Origin: Cladocopium goreaui
Taxonomy: Eukaryota > Sar > Dinophyceae > Suessiales > Symbiodiniaceae
Reading direction: 5' to 3'
DNA length: 64,000 bases
Assembly (NCBI GenBank): GCA_947184155.2
Contig: CAMXCT020002690.1
Location: 25,977-89,976, forward strand
Below the pieces are notes generated by a model that worked only from the letters and a program-made list of their open reading frames with translations, ran no database searches and was not told the DNA's origin. Of the stretch, positions 21,481-33,000 are shown one piece after another (the stretch's first letter is position 1; every line of letters begins with the position of its first letter). Position numbers and translations under genes: made by a program.

Positions 21481-21887
21481 CCCACTTTCGCCCCAAATTG
21501 GGCATCCCAGCTGCCCAGCTGGTAAATTGTGAATTTGTCTATGTTTCTGACGGTATGAACATCTATTTCATCTTATCTCAATGTCCTCTCATGTATCCAT
21601 GATCTATCTTAGAGGCATATTTATATAGTTGTGTATCGGTTATAAACCCTGATTTACGAACGGTTGCACCAAGTTGCACCTCCCACAAGTCATGTCACAT
21701 GTTTGTGGAGCGCTGGAGGATGTGCCGGATGTAGACCCAGAGTGTTTTTTTGTTTCCAGCGAAATATGACCATTTCTTACCCTCCGAAGCTAGATTTGAA
21801 GAGCCAGGAAAAGATCTGAATGATTCAGAACCGGCTCTCTAATCCGACATTTCATAACCCGGAAACCATCATTTGTCAGATCTGCAG

Positions 21888-22002
21888 CAGAAACCGAAGC
21901 TTCATATCTGAGGTGGAAAGCACCTTCGACTTTTCGCAAGTGAGCTTTGCGCAACCTGTGGCAGATGACGACTTTGAAGATGCGTTTTATGCGTCGCGGC
22001 AG
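21888..22002 (+). CDS. Internal exon, unknown product
   Basis: After ATCTGCAG the frame reads RNRSFISEVESTFDFSQVSF, then AQPVADDDFEDAFYASR, to CGGCAG. It is acidic and lies in the only coding-like frame of the block. Family unknown. Confidence 0.5.
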
Positions 22003-22139
22003 ATATGGCTTGAAACCCAAAGAGATGGGAGAAAAGAACGAAACACATGATAGGAACCAAAAACAACCAAAAACATGATAAGAGCCATTTTGTTATCATG
22101 AAAACATCCAAAACATGATAACAAAGTGCCGCAAAAGAA

Positions 22140-22245
22140 AAAAGGCGCCTTCTTTTTGGGACCCCAGCAACCCCAAGGAATCGTCGCAGTCTCCCGAGTT
22201 CGTCCGTGCCGAGGACACCCAGACACCGGCGATGAAGTGGGTTAG
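22140..22245 (+). CDS. Internal exon, unknown product
   Basis: Frame APSFWDPSNPKESSQSPEFV then RAEDTQTPAMKWVRQ. Minus-strand frames overlap. Acceptor not certain. Family unknown. Confidence 0.4.
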
Positions 22246-22512
22246 GCAGTTTGGGAGATTTTATCACATAAACATCAAACAATTATACGTAGTATTTAGA
22301 ACTAGGAATTTATATAATTATATATAATTATATCTTTATATATAGCATTATATAGCCAGCCATATCCTCATTTCAAGCCCTGAATTTATGAGTTGATCTA
22401 TATGTATATATAATTTATGGCCTAATCACAAATGCTTTAAGCTTTCACACGTGTTCAAACAGACATTTCGTATCTTCGATCATTTTCTGTGAGTTTTTCT
22501 ATCCTCCTTCAG

Positions 22513-22651
22513 GACATTTACCTACCAAGCTTTGGAGCCTCGAACAAAATGGACCATCTCCAGTACCATTCTCCCCATTGATATCGCAATCTCTAGGAGC
22601 CAGATCCATCAGATGGATCGTGCTGTTCGGTGCAAGATGAAACGGCCTTGA
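22513..22651 (+). CDS. Internal exon, unknown product
   Basis: CCTTCAG acceptor; frame TFTYQALEPRTKWTISSTIL, then PIDIAISRSQIHQMDRAV and a basic end; stop at 22652-22654. Mixed hydrophobic/polar, possibly beta-rich. Family unknown. Confidence 0.5.
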
Positions 22652-23048
22652 GGGCATGTGCGGAGCAGCGGAGCGGTGGAGGGGGTTTGCTGGGGAAATC
22701 AACGAACAATTAAGGTTTTTGCATAGGACAATCATCGAAAAATGTGGGGGATTTTCCTGCAAGCCATGTTAGATCACCGGAGGGAAGGAAGTTGATGATG
22801 TTGATGGCGAATCTGAAGCTTGTTTGTGCTAGGTTGTTTTGTTCAATTCCCGATTAGAAAAAAATACATCAAAATACCACGTTGGCGCTTTTCGCGTTGG
22901 GAACGCTAGGCTTGCGCCAGAAAAATCGCCAGAACATAGATAGGGTATGATCGGGTAAACCCCCAAAAAATCGAAACGTAACATACAATTCCAAAATAGT
23001 GCTAAAGTACTGAAGTCCATACTTTTCATGACTTTTCTATCTTTTTAG

Positions 23049-23191
23049 AGGTTAGTAATTATATGTCGTGATCGGTTCAACATAGGGGTAAACAGCATCA
23101 GCGCAGTCGTGGGACGCACTGGCGAAGAATCATCGCAGGTGCCAACAAGACCTCTCCCATCGGCGCTTGCAATGATCCTCCGCGACGTGGA
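23049..23191 (+). CDS. Internal exon, unknown product
   Basis: CTTTTTAG acceptor; frame RLVIICRDRFNIGVNSISAV, then VGRTGEESSQVPTRPLP and SALAMILRDVDG. The start is hydrophobic (beta-strand-like). The overlapping minus-strand frame has no splice context. Family unknown. Confidence 0.5.
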
Positions 23192-23280
23192 CGGAAAAAA
23201 AATCATTGGGTTGTCGAAATAAATGTGGGATACCACATGAGTTTTTTTTTCTTTTCCGATTTTGATATAGTATATGTATA

Positions 23281-23345
23281 GAGGTTTCCTGAAATGGGGG
23301 TACCCCAAAATGGATGGTTTGTAACGTTTTAGGACACCTCGTGTA
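23281..23345. repeat. Family A element, internally deleted
   Basis: GAGGTTTCCTGAAATGGGGGTACCCC and TTTTAGGACACCTC are only about 30 bases apart, so it is a shortened copy. Confidence 0.7.
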
Positions 23346-23696
23346 TATATATATATATTATATACACATTAGATCCATGGATCTTTCATCAGCAACCTTT
23401 GGTGGATAAACCATCATGAGTAACTGGGGAGTTCCGGGTTCCTGGCCATGTTTGTTCAACATTGTTCAACCCCTGGCAGCCCTGGCATGGCAATGACTGA
23501 CACGGCTGATCGGTTGAACACCTTGTGGCACGAACTCAGGTTGGTTGATGTCCTTTTTAACCATTTTTTGGTTGATTTTTCAAGGAAGGGGTTAAACAAC
23601 CATCAAACAACCAATAGGTAGTTCATGACTTTTCCATGGTATTCAGCCGTCAGCCCATCCATTTGTTCCCAAAAGGACGTCATTGGGAAAATTCAG

Positions 23697-23845
23697 GCTG
23701 GTCATGGTGGTCTCGCATGCTCCCAGAAGCATTCACTATGCCGCTGCAACTGCTGCCATGAATGCCATGTGGAGTGCTGACCGAGGTGCGACTGATTCCA
23801 TGACGGAAGCGAAAATCGTGTTCGGCAATTTACCAAATGGCATCC
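23697..23845 (+). CDS. Internal exon, unknown product
   Basis: AATTCAG acceptor; frame LVMVVSHAPRSIHYAAATAA, then MNAMWSADRGATDSMTEAK and IVFGNLPNGILI. Alternating hydrophobic and small residues; family unknown. Confidence 0.5.
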
Positions 23846-23938
23846 TGATAGTTGGACTGCATGTCATGTGTATTTTTCAGACTTTCTTTTCTCAAGCAGA
23901 AAAGCCATCGAATTTGATCTGAACAGATCTGTTTTCAG

Positions 23939-24140
23939 CATCCCCACCACATGGTTCTCGGATCGTGAAGGATATCCCTTTGTGCTGGATGAGAGGGAGC
24001 CCGCTCAATGGATCTCCAGCCGAGTTGAGGCACTATACAGATGAGTTGCCGTCATCCATTGTCAGAAATCCATGGATTGATCACAGTTCTCTGAGATGCG
24101 TGTATAATCCAACTGTTGAGAATGGCACACATGATTCTTG
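23939..24140 (+). CDS. Internal exon with canonical boundaries, unknown product
   Basis: TTTTCAG acceptor at 23937-23938 and a GTAAGG donor at 24141. Across 202 bases one frame stays open: SPPHGSRIVKDIPLCWMRGS, PLNGSPAELRHYTDELPSSI, then VRNPWIDHSSLRCVYNPTVE. This is the best-bounded exon of the second gene. Cys and Trp suggest a folded, possibly extracellular domain, which fits the signal peptide at 20939. Family unknown. Confidence 0.6.
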
Positions 24141-24184
24141 GTAAGGGGAAGCTTGCCAAAATGACCTTCTTTCAGGTTGGTGAA

Positions 24185-24770
24185 ACTACGATATATATAT
24201 ATATATGCATAGATAACACAACATAACATAACATTACATTACATGAGTTTAGATTACATTACGTCAGATAGTGCTAGATACATATATTAGATTAATATCC
24301 CATTGATTGATATCCCATTATTAGATATATATATATATTAGATTAATATCCCATTGATACATATATTAGATAATATACATAGGATACTAATCTATATATT
24401 AATATCCCATCATTGATATCCCATTAGATATATATTAGATAATATCATATACCATTGATTAATATACCATTGACATATTAGATAATATACATCCCATTGA
24501 TTAATATAATATCGATACATATATTAGATAATATACATAGGATACTAATCATTGATATATATATATATATATATTAGATAATATCCCATCATCGATATCC
24601 CATTAGATATATATATATAATTATAATTATATATTATACATTGATACAGTGATGATATCCCATATATCGAATGGATTTCAATGGTATCCCCATTTTATCC
24701 CCAAGTGGGGTATCGGGTATCCCATTAATATCATATACCATGGATACATGGGGATACCCCACTGGAACTT
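24185..24770. repeat. Repeats of TATCCCATTGATTGATATCCCATTA and TATATTAGATAATATAC
   Basis: These units alternate over about 400 bases, then a hairpin-like segment with GGGGTATC and GATACCCC (24705-24760). No gene. Confidence 0.7.
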
Positions 24771-24774
24771 TCCG

Positions 24775-24870
24775 TCGAGGTGATCCCCCACTGGCTCCGG
24801 AGATGTCGTGCCGAGGGCATCGAATGGATGCTGTGGCTGGCGCCTGGGCCGTGGAAAAAACCCGGGAGAA
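24775..24870 (+). CDS. GC-rich probable exon, frame unresolved
   Basis: Two + frames are open: SVEVIPHWLRRCRAEGIEWM and EMSCRGHRMDAVAGAWAVEK. The minus strand is open too. Confidence 0.3.
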
Positions 24871-26094
24871 GCCGGAAAACGCCCAGGAAATGATGGTTTT
24901 CATGGGAAAATCATGGGAAAATCCGCTATAAATGGGAGGTTTATAGATGGGAAAAGCATCGAACGATTGCTGATTTTCCACGGATCTACCGAAGGGGAAA
25001 CTGAAGGATTTTTTGATGAGCATGATCCCATTGAAATGGTGATTTGGAGGGTATACCCCACTTTCAGACACATATCTTATATCATTCTTGGATGATTAGA
25101 TTTGTAAAAATACTTCATAAAATCATATGGAAATGATGCAGGATCAAGATCATGAGAAGCACAGTTTAATGTTTTTTTCCTGGTTTGGCCGCTGAAATTG
25201 GGTTAATCCATTTTGGGATTGGGTGAATTGGTTACCAAGGATGGTTTATGATTGGGTTTTAACGTAGTAAAAGCAACAATAAACCATCCCTAATAGAGCT
25301 TGATTATTGGGAATACCTCTAGTTGGGATGATGCAGAATGACGCCCAAATGGCTGGTTGAGAAGGATGGTTTATGATTGGGTGTACAACATTGTTTCGGC
25401 AAAACTGTGACGGGGAAACGGGGAATTCTCTCTGAGGGCCATTCCTGCTGGTATTATATGACAGGCCAGGGGGGGACAACCACAGCCTTGTATTATTATG
25501 ACTTATTATAGATTATGTCTTAGTACCTCAGTATACCAAAAGACTTCAAACCTATTTGGGCTCCGGCCGCCAACTACTGTGCTTGCCTCCCAACTTTTTA
25601 CTGCTGATTTTTACCCAGTTGTCAATATGCCAAGAGTTTTTTTTGAAACATCAACAAAGCGATTTAAATGGGGATGGGTCAAAACCTACTATTTCATTAA
25701 TACCATATTGGGGTTTCCTAAAATGAGGGATCCCCGAAACCATGGGTTTCAATACTAAAATGGTCTAAGTTTCGATCATTTGGGGGTAGCCCCATGAATT
25801 GGGACAGCTCCATATTTTGGGGAATAACCATCCATTAACCAGCGATTTTAGGGTACCATTTGGGTACCAGGCTTTTGACCAACCAAATCACGCCAGGTGA
25901 GCCCAGGCAGCTACGTAAGGTAAGGTTTAGATTCAGCCCATGAACAGTATAGTTATCTCATAGTGATCTCAGTTATATCCTCTCCAAAACAAGCCCCAAG
26001 TTAAGATAGAAGTTGGTCAAATCCAATCCTAAAATAGTGACATTCTATTACTTTTCGATGTAAATTCCTACGTTTTCTGCATCCTTTTGGGGAG
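24871..26094. other. Intron sequence with element fragments
   Basis: It contains a family B right end near 25050-25075 (GGGTATACCCCACTTTCAGACA), a decayed family A element at 25710-25812, and duplicated GGTTTATGATTGGGT at 25242 and 25369. No exon supported. Confidence 0.5.
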
Positions 26095-26168
26095 TTGGAA
26101 CCGTTGGAACCAAGGACTCCGACGCCTTTCTGCTGGCGCAAGAGGATAACTTCAATCAAGTGCGGAAG
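26095..26168 (+). CDS. Internal exon, unknown product
   Basis: Frame GTVGTKDSDAFLLAQEDNFN then QVRK, ending before GTGACTGG. Family unknown. Confidence 0.5.
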
Positions 26169-26353
26169 GTGACTGGTGGATCAGTTTATTAATGGTAAAA
26201 AAACACAATTTTTATATATTTTTTTATGATGTTTGAATAGGTGCAAAAAAATCAATGATTTCGGATTTTCTGGAGATTTTTTTGTTTGGTAAACAGCAAT
26301 GATAGATGTTCTTGATCCGCAATCCTCCTTTCGCCATGTTTTTTTCATCCGAG

Positions 26354-26441
26354 GCCATCAGGAAGTATTCGGATAGCAACACTCAGATTATGCTCACCAG
26401 GGAAGTGGATTCATTTCTGGCCCGGGACTCAGAGGCTGCCA
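26354..26441 (+). CDS. Internal exon, unknown product
   Basis: After ATCCGAG, phase 0: AIRKYSDSNTQIMLTREVDS then FLARDSEAA. The donor is unclear; GC at GAG-GCTGCC is possible. Family unknown. Confidence 0.45.
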
Positions 26442-26502
26442 GAGGCTTTTGGCTGTTTTTTAGGACTTTGGAGACTTTGGATGTTGGAGGTGTCTGAAAA
26501 TT

Positions 26503-26868
26503 TTGGGCCCAATTTGCCGGTTCTCATCCCTTTTTTTCCGGGGATTTTTTCCATTCGAAAGCCAGCATTTTGACCTCTGGATGTGCCAGGATCCCAGAGC
26601 GCCCTGGGACGATGGTAATGTGGGTGTGATGCTGCTACGATGCCTCCTGGTAGAAACTGGTAGATCCCACGTTGGGATGGTGTTGGGATGGTTGGATGGG
26701 TTCCCATCCATGGGAAGCTGTTGCTTGGGAACATGGATAGGAAAAGAACTGGGAGACTCTTTGGAGAAAGGTAGTAGCAGATTTGTTGTGAGATTTGAAG
26801 AGCCTTTGATGCTTTTGGCGAGAGTGAAACCAGTGTCCTGCAGCCCTGGCATGACACAGTTCATCTGA
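26503..26868 (+). CDS. Long open frame, possible exon(s)
   Basis: A 121-codon + frame contains QHFDLWMCQDPRAPWDDGNV and VGVMLLRCLLVETG. Two minus-strand frames of 142 and 161 codons overlap it. The + frame is preferred because all neighbours are +, but the real exon may be only 26565-26650. Confidence 0.35.
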   Translation: MGPICRFSSLFFRGFFPFESQHFDLWMCQDPRAPWDDGNVGVMLLRCLLVETGRSHVGMVLGWLDGFPSMGSCCLGTWIGKELGDSLEKGSSRFVVRFEEPLMLLARVKPVSCSPGMTQFI

Positions 26869-26873
26869 GGTAG

Positions 26874-27079
26874 TGAGTGGACGCTTTCACTCATAGAGAG
26901 GGTCAGGAGAGAATGTCTTGCTGAACAAAAGCAAGATGAAGACACTCTGGAGAGGTTGCTCTACACTGAGGAGTATGAGGCGAGGGGAGCTGTCTCAGCA
27001 ATTGACCTATCCAAGATTCATTCAAATAGCCGTTCTGGGGCTGCCCTGCCTTCTTCTGAATGTACTGGCTGGAGTGTTT
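26874..27079 (+). CDS. Internal exon, charged helical segment
   Basis: After an AG at 26872-26873 the frame reads EWTLSLIERVRRECLAEQKQ, DEDTLERLLYTEEYEARGAV, then SAIDLSKIHSNSRSG, open for about 68 codons to a stop at 27080. Heptad-like Leu/Glu/Arg spacing suggests a helical, possibly coiled-coil segment. Other open frames (27060-27266 +, 26903-27124 -) are weaker. Family unknown. Confidence 0.55.
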
Positions 27080-27199
27080 GAAGAAAAATGGTTGCTGCAA
27101 GAGCAATGTTTTTTCTTTCATCATGACAAAACCAACTCAGAAGCAGCAAACATCATGTTCGTCAAGAGATTCTTGCGCTTTTGGTGCTCAGGATGAGGA

Positions 27200-28038
27200 C
27201 ATTCCGGGATTTTGCCAGAAATGGGGTATATATATAATTATATATATCCAACAATATCATTTTTAGGTGGAACATGATGATACAAGTCATGATGTACTAG
27301 TATGATTTGTAGGGTACTCTGAGTTTTGTAATCATTTTCTCAATTGAAAATGGCCATAGCAAACTTTATCCTCCACTAGATTAACATAGATATGGACAAA
27401 TCACCAGAATTGTGGATCATTTCTCTTGGCTCCAGGTGTCCTCATCAAATCGAAGTGACTGGACGGTAGATGATCACCTGGTTGTTTTGCACCATTTATA
27501 ATGTATAGCCTTAATTTTTCTTGGACTACCCCACACACACACAGTCACTGCTATTTGAAAGAAGATCGACATTATCATAAAACATCATAAAACCCATTCA
27601 ATTCGATTTCCCATCATTTTCATCAGCTTGAAATGGCAATGTTTATCATCATTGCCGCTGCCAAACAACACAAAAATCACGATGGTACCACAAAAACATG
27701 GCTCTTTTCCCCATGAAAATCCCAGGTACAAGAAGGTTCGTTCACTGAGATCTCACAATGTGGTGTTCCGCCCAGTTATAAGTTTATAAACCCAAGAACT
27801 CGTTATACATATATATATATATATTGTGGTTTCCTGAAATAGGGGTACCTTCAAATCATCCATTTTAATGGGATTTTCTATTATAAACCTAGCATTTTTG
27901 GATACCACCATTTATGGAAATATACATGATTATATAATTATATATATAGAGTATATATATATACACATAGCTATCTATCATAAGTCCCAGTGAACTTCGT
28001 GTTATCTTCACCCGCTCGCGATCCCCAGAAGATCTCAG
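27200..28038. other. Intron sequence without supported gene
   Basis: TATATA microsatellites lie at 27225-27250, 27805-27825 and 27930-27970, and a decayed family A element at 27828-27912 (GGTTTCCTGAAATAGGGGTACC and TTTTTGGATACCACCA). Nothing else recognised. Confidence 0.6.
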
Positions 28039-28163
28039 GCGCAAGGGATGCTGAAGCGGATGCCCCCGCAGGCGCTGAACTCCATGGGACACAACCAGAT
28101 CTTTGGGCCAAACGCTTCGTTGCAAGCGGTTCCACGGCGGGCATGGGGGATGGTGGGAGAAAA
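28039..28163 (+). CDS. Internal exon, frame probable
   Basis: GATCTCAG acceptor; phase-0 frame AQGMLKRMPPQALNSMGHNQ then IFGPNASLQAVPRRAWGMVG. A second frame from 27990 is also open and reads ARDPQKISGARDAEADAPAG. I prefer the first because its start coincides with the acceptor. Family unknown. Confidence 0.4.
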
Positions 28164-28736
28164 ACCCTGGGGGATCTGGTAGAACCATCAGAATAGATGC
28201 GAATAGATGGCTGAACAGAATTTTAAAGTATGGGGAAAAGCCGGAGAATTTTTTAAAAAATGGGGAAAACGCATATATTTTTTGAGTAAACATTTGCCAT
28301 TTTGGAGAAAAAGGAGTGATGGAGATTCTTGATGAGTATTATACTCATCAAATGCCAATCATGCCGCAGAATCGTACAATTTATTTACAGCCCAAATGAT
28401 TCTATAGATGAAGACTTGGACACCTGGAAATTGTGCGGGAAACACATTTTTTTTGCGTTCCCAAGACGTTTTTCTATTTTTTGTTGGCGATTGAGTAGAT
28501 GGTTTATATAGCCAAATTGAAACCTCAACACATGATCCAACACCATGCTGAAATGGTGATATATAGGCAATGCAATAGGATTGTCCTAGGATTATTACCA
28601 TTTAATGCTGATCTTCTGGAGATATTTACTGCTATATAGCGGGATATGATATTAAATTATTTAAATTCCGCTATTCCATTTGTTGGGACCCCAATTCATC
28701 AATGGATCACCACTTTGATGTTGGCACTCACTGTAG

Positions 28737-28883
28737 GTCATTCACCTGAATGATATGCCCTTTGAAATCCGCAACCACACCATCTATGCTGCCTTTCGCG
28801 CTCATTGTGACCTTCCACCCGGTTCCCAAGTGAACTTCACAGCACCTCGGGCTGCTGAAGGCCTTAGTTGCTCCAAGAGATGG
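28737..28883 (+). CDS. Internal exon, unknown product
   Basis: TCACTGTAG acceptor; phase-0 frame VIHLNDMPFEIRNHTIYAAF, then RAHCDLPPGSQVNFTAPRAA and EGLSCSKRW before GTCAAT. The minus strand is also open (28728-28913) but lacks splice signals. It has the look of a soluble beta-rich domain; family unknown. Confidence 0.5.
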
Positions 28884-29009
28884 GTCAATGCTTAGTTTTT
28901 TTGATTCCAACAAGGGGATGCCCGGAAAAAATGGGGTGACTTATGCAGAAAACATCACGAAAAATCGCAAACCAACATGGGGCAGCAATGGGAGTTGCAC
29001 CTCCTGGCA

Positions 29010-29157
29010 GATGTAGCCTCGAGGTGCTGAAAGCTGCCTTCGACAGCAGCACCTTCTCCCTCGCCTCGCAGGACTTTCGGGAAGCCGGCACTTCCAGGCG
29101 CGCGAGACGCGGCGGGATGCGACCTGGGAGACCTTTGAGGTCCAGGGGCAGATGAAT
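29010..29157 (+). CDS. GC-rich exon, possibly the C-terminus of the second gene
   Basis: Two frames are open and both stop near 29155-29162. One reads RCSLEVLKAAFDSSTFSLAS; the other ends RHFQARETRRDATWETFEVQ. Three minus-strand frames also cross it. It may be the last exon before the TPR gene. Confidence 0.35.
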
Positions 29158-29428
29158 TTCTGAGTTTTCGCCGACAATTCATGGAGTAATTACCAACTTT
29201 GGACCCCCCGACTGACCGGAGTGTGTGGGCCCGATATTGTGTTGATTGTACGAAAAGGACCTCCCTGCAATGTCACTGGAAGTGATGGTTCGTGGGGATA
29301 ACTATCCCCCAACAAAGAGGCACTGTGAACTGTTGATTGCATCCCAGGAATGATAGTCAGTTGTTGATACCCCAAGTGATAGCTGGTGAAAAAGGTTTCC
29401 TGGCTACGACCTGTAGGGTCCTAGCTGG

Positions 29429-29491
29429 ATGGCGCCAACAAGGAAAAAAGCAAGGATAATAGTCACCCAAGCAACCAGGAAAGTGCTAGGG
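29429..29491 (+). CDS. Possible first exon of the TPR gene
   Basis: ATG at 29429 opens MAPTRKKARIIVTQATRKVL, a basic segment that ends near CTAGGGTTTG. It is the only ATG-led coding-like block between the second gene and the first TPR exon. Downstream it runs into microsatellite. Weak. Confidence 0.25.
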
Positions 29492-29554
29492 TTTGTTCTT
29501 CGCATTTTCAGACACACCCAAATACCCCACATCGTTCGTTATAGTACCTATATA

Positions 29555-29840
29555 CATATATACATATATATATTATATTATATTATATTATATTATATAT
29601 TATATTATATATTATATTATATATTATATTATATTATATATTATATTATATATTATATTATATTATATATTATATTATATTATATTTAAATTATATTATA
29701 TTATACTATATGATATGATATTATATTATATTTATATTATATTATATTATATATTATATTATATGATATTATATTATATTATATGATATGATATTATATT
29801 ATATTATATTATATTATTTACAATATATATATAGTACTGT
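29555..29840. repeat. TATATTATAT pentamer-like microsatellite
   Basis: A run of ATTATATTATAT of about 250 bases. Frames through it give Tyr/Ile polymers only. Confidence 0.9.
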
Positions 29841-29947
29841 ATATCCCACTAGATCCTTACACTACTTGATTAGATACCCATATCCATGAACAAACCATGC
29901 AAACTGGCATCTTTTTTCAACCAACAACTGCCATCAACCCACGCCAG

Positions 29948-30074
29948 GTGGGCGTTTTACATGGCGCGGCGACTGAAGGAACAGAAACGTTTCCAGGAGA
30001 CAGAAGATTTGCTGCGTTGGGCGGTGGACGGTCTGCGGACGGAGATTGGAGAGCAGAAGGTGGCGGCTCGGCAG
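29948..30074 (+). CDS. TPR exon 1
   Basis: Begins after ACGCCAG and ends CGGCAG before GTTTTT. Reads [20 protein letters not shown] then [20 protein letters not shown]. The helix-turn-helix pattern (A..L..Q.RF.E.E.LLR.A) matches a kinesin-light-chain-type TPR motif. Confidence 0.65.
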
Positions 30075-33000
30075 GTTTTTTTCATGTTTTTTTTTTTAAA
30101 TGGGAGAAGCCACTGTAAATGGACGTTTTGATGGGAACTTCACAGTTATTAATAGCTATGTCAACTCATTTATGATGGTTGATCATGGTTAAATGGGATT
30201 GAATGGGAAAACGTATATAGGAAAATCCACTATAAATGAAGGTTTTAGTGGGAAATCAACTGAGTCAGTGATTTGGCTTATTGGGAAATCCCGTAGAAAT
30301 GAGGAATCGATTCAGGTTTTTTTTTTGGGGGGGGAACAAATCCAAATAGTTAGGATCATCCTTCTTTCTTGTTAGGAGTGATATGAGATATTCAATGGTG
30401 ATTTGATGGGATATTAATGGAGATATCATATGGGATATATATCAACTATGTCCAAGTTTTGGTATACCCCCAAATATCAATTTTGTGGCTAAAGTGATGA
30501 GTTTATCATCAAGCGTTGGGGCATATTTTCTCAGACAAAGCTGGCGGAATGGGTTGGATATGGTGACTAAGTGGTTGATAAGCCATTGGTATATGAATTA
30601 TCCTAAAATGGGGGTACCCCCAAATCATCCATTCCAATAGGATTTTCCATTATAAACCAACCATTTTTGGGATACCACCATTTTAGGAACCCCCCATATC
30701 ATTGGGGTATTTGGAGGATCCACAAGTCGCAGCTGGTGAAGAAGTGGGGACGTTGGGTGCGATTTCTAACCCGCCAAGGGATTTATGACCAGGAAATCAG
30801 GAACTTAGGCATGACACATAGGGCTTCTAACGCCCCCAAAGTGGGGAGTTAGCCACAGAAAACAGGATAAACATGTGTTTTTTAAAGCATTGGGATGTAG
30901 TGGGAATATCATAAGGGATACTAATAGGGCCTTAATAGGGAAAAAACAAAACGAATCGGAATGTACTGGGTGTAACCAACAACAATGGGGATATATGTAG
31001 GTTTCTTAAAATTGGGGAAGCCCAAGTTACTGTCCCAGTTATTGGTCAATTGTGAACTAGTGGCAATTGCTTGCGAGGCCGGAGGCCTGGTCCTGGTTCT
31101 TAAAGTCACCATGGGTTTCAATACAAAAGACTTTGGACGATCTGGGGTACTGTAACCCTATTTTAGGAAACCTTCATATACGCATACATGCATACATACA
31201 TACATACATACATACATCCATACATCCATACATCCATACATCCATACATCCATACATCCATCCATCCATCCATCCATCCATCCATCCATCCATCCCTACC
31301 TACCTACCTACCTACCTTACGTCGTTCGTACGTACCATCACATACATACTTGCATGCATACACGTGCTGTTTCCAACTAGCAGGGAACTATTTTCCAGTT
31401 CATAGGGATCAAACAGTGTGTGAGTGAGCACTTCTCTTTGAGTGAAACTTCCACCAAAAGCTTTGTTCACTGTAGGTGCTTTCCAACGAGGTGACCGCAT
31501 CTACTATCCTGGCCATTCTTGGACCCATGTGTGCCGTCAATACATCAACAGGTCCTGCAGTTGGATTACAATCAATATTATGAGCTTAGCTGGATTTATA
31601 TGAATTTTGCATGTATGCATTATGTTAGTCCCAGGGCAGAATGGATGACCAAGGATACCCTCTTCGGGAAGTCTGTCCTGGCGCCTCCTGGCTGCACTGC
31701 ATTGTCGACAGGGAACTGGAATCTCCGAAATGGAGCCTCAAACGACTCAAATTCCAAGGCAAAATGGTGCTGAATTTTAGATATTTTAAGAGCTGTGGGT
31801 TGGTGGGTTGAGTGTCGGCTGTGGGTTTTTCACTGCCCACCTGGCTTCTGACTCGTGAGCTCAGGAAATTCCTTGGAAGCATCAACCGGACGGAAGAATC
31901 TCTAGAGCTCTTCCAAAATGCGGTGGCCATGGGGATCAAAGTTCTGGGTGCTCACAATCCCGTGCCGCTCCGAAAATGGGGGAGTGATCCTCAGTTGTGG
32001 CCATGAAATATCCCCAAAATGGCCAAAGAGATCGGGGAGACGATGACGAAGCATCAACTTTCCGGTACCACATGTCGGATTTGGTGCAAGCACTTCCTCC
32101 CACCTTCGCCCCGGTCGTATTTGGGGCACCAAAATTGGAGTCATTTTTGGAGCTACAACCCATCCAGATCCCCAGTGATTGGGTTGGCACTGCAAGCATC
32201 CCTGAAGCGCCATAGCAACAAGGACCCATAACCGGCCATAACCAATTCAAGAAAGGCCCCCCAGTGAACTATAGGATGGTACGCAACAAACGTGGGACCA
32301 CCAATATCCGCAAACCAACAATAATGGGTATATAGGTGGAGTACAACTGGGAATTCTGATTACAGTTCAGTAATTGTTCATGCCATATGATATCCCTCAA
32401 ATTTGCTGGCAAGTTACCCTCTGGTTATTTAACATAGCTATGGAAAACGGCACATTTATAGATCATTGAATCATTTATGATGATTTTACCGTTCTTAAAC
32501 ATGGTGATTTTCCAGTTGGCAAACCAAATCACCAGAGAGTATTTGACATTGACCTCCATTTATAGATTATATTCCCATTAATGTTCCCATGAATGCCTCC
32601 ATATTTTGAGATTTTGAGGCTTGTTACTGCATCAGTTACAATCATCAGTTGAGCCATAAGGTCATGATCGAATGGCACGAGATACTGGCTACGCTATTAC
32701 AATCCCAAGGACGCCTGAGTGAAGCGGCAGGCGCGGCGCTGGCACAGCAGACCCTGGAAAAGAGGAGCCCCAAATCTTCTGGAACATGACGATGTATGAG
32801 GTTTACATATGTTTGAACCCATTGGGAATGGTGGTTTTTCGCCGAATTTTCAGAAGCTATAAATTGTATACTGTCTACCCTCTGGTAAACTAACATAGCT
32901 GTAAATCAGCTATAAGTTGGACATTTTCCACAGCTATGTTGGTTTACTGGGGGGTAGATACTATAGTTACCGTACTTGGTAAGTGTTGATTCACCGGTTG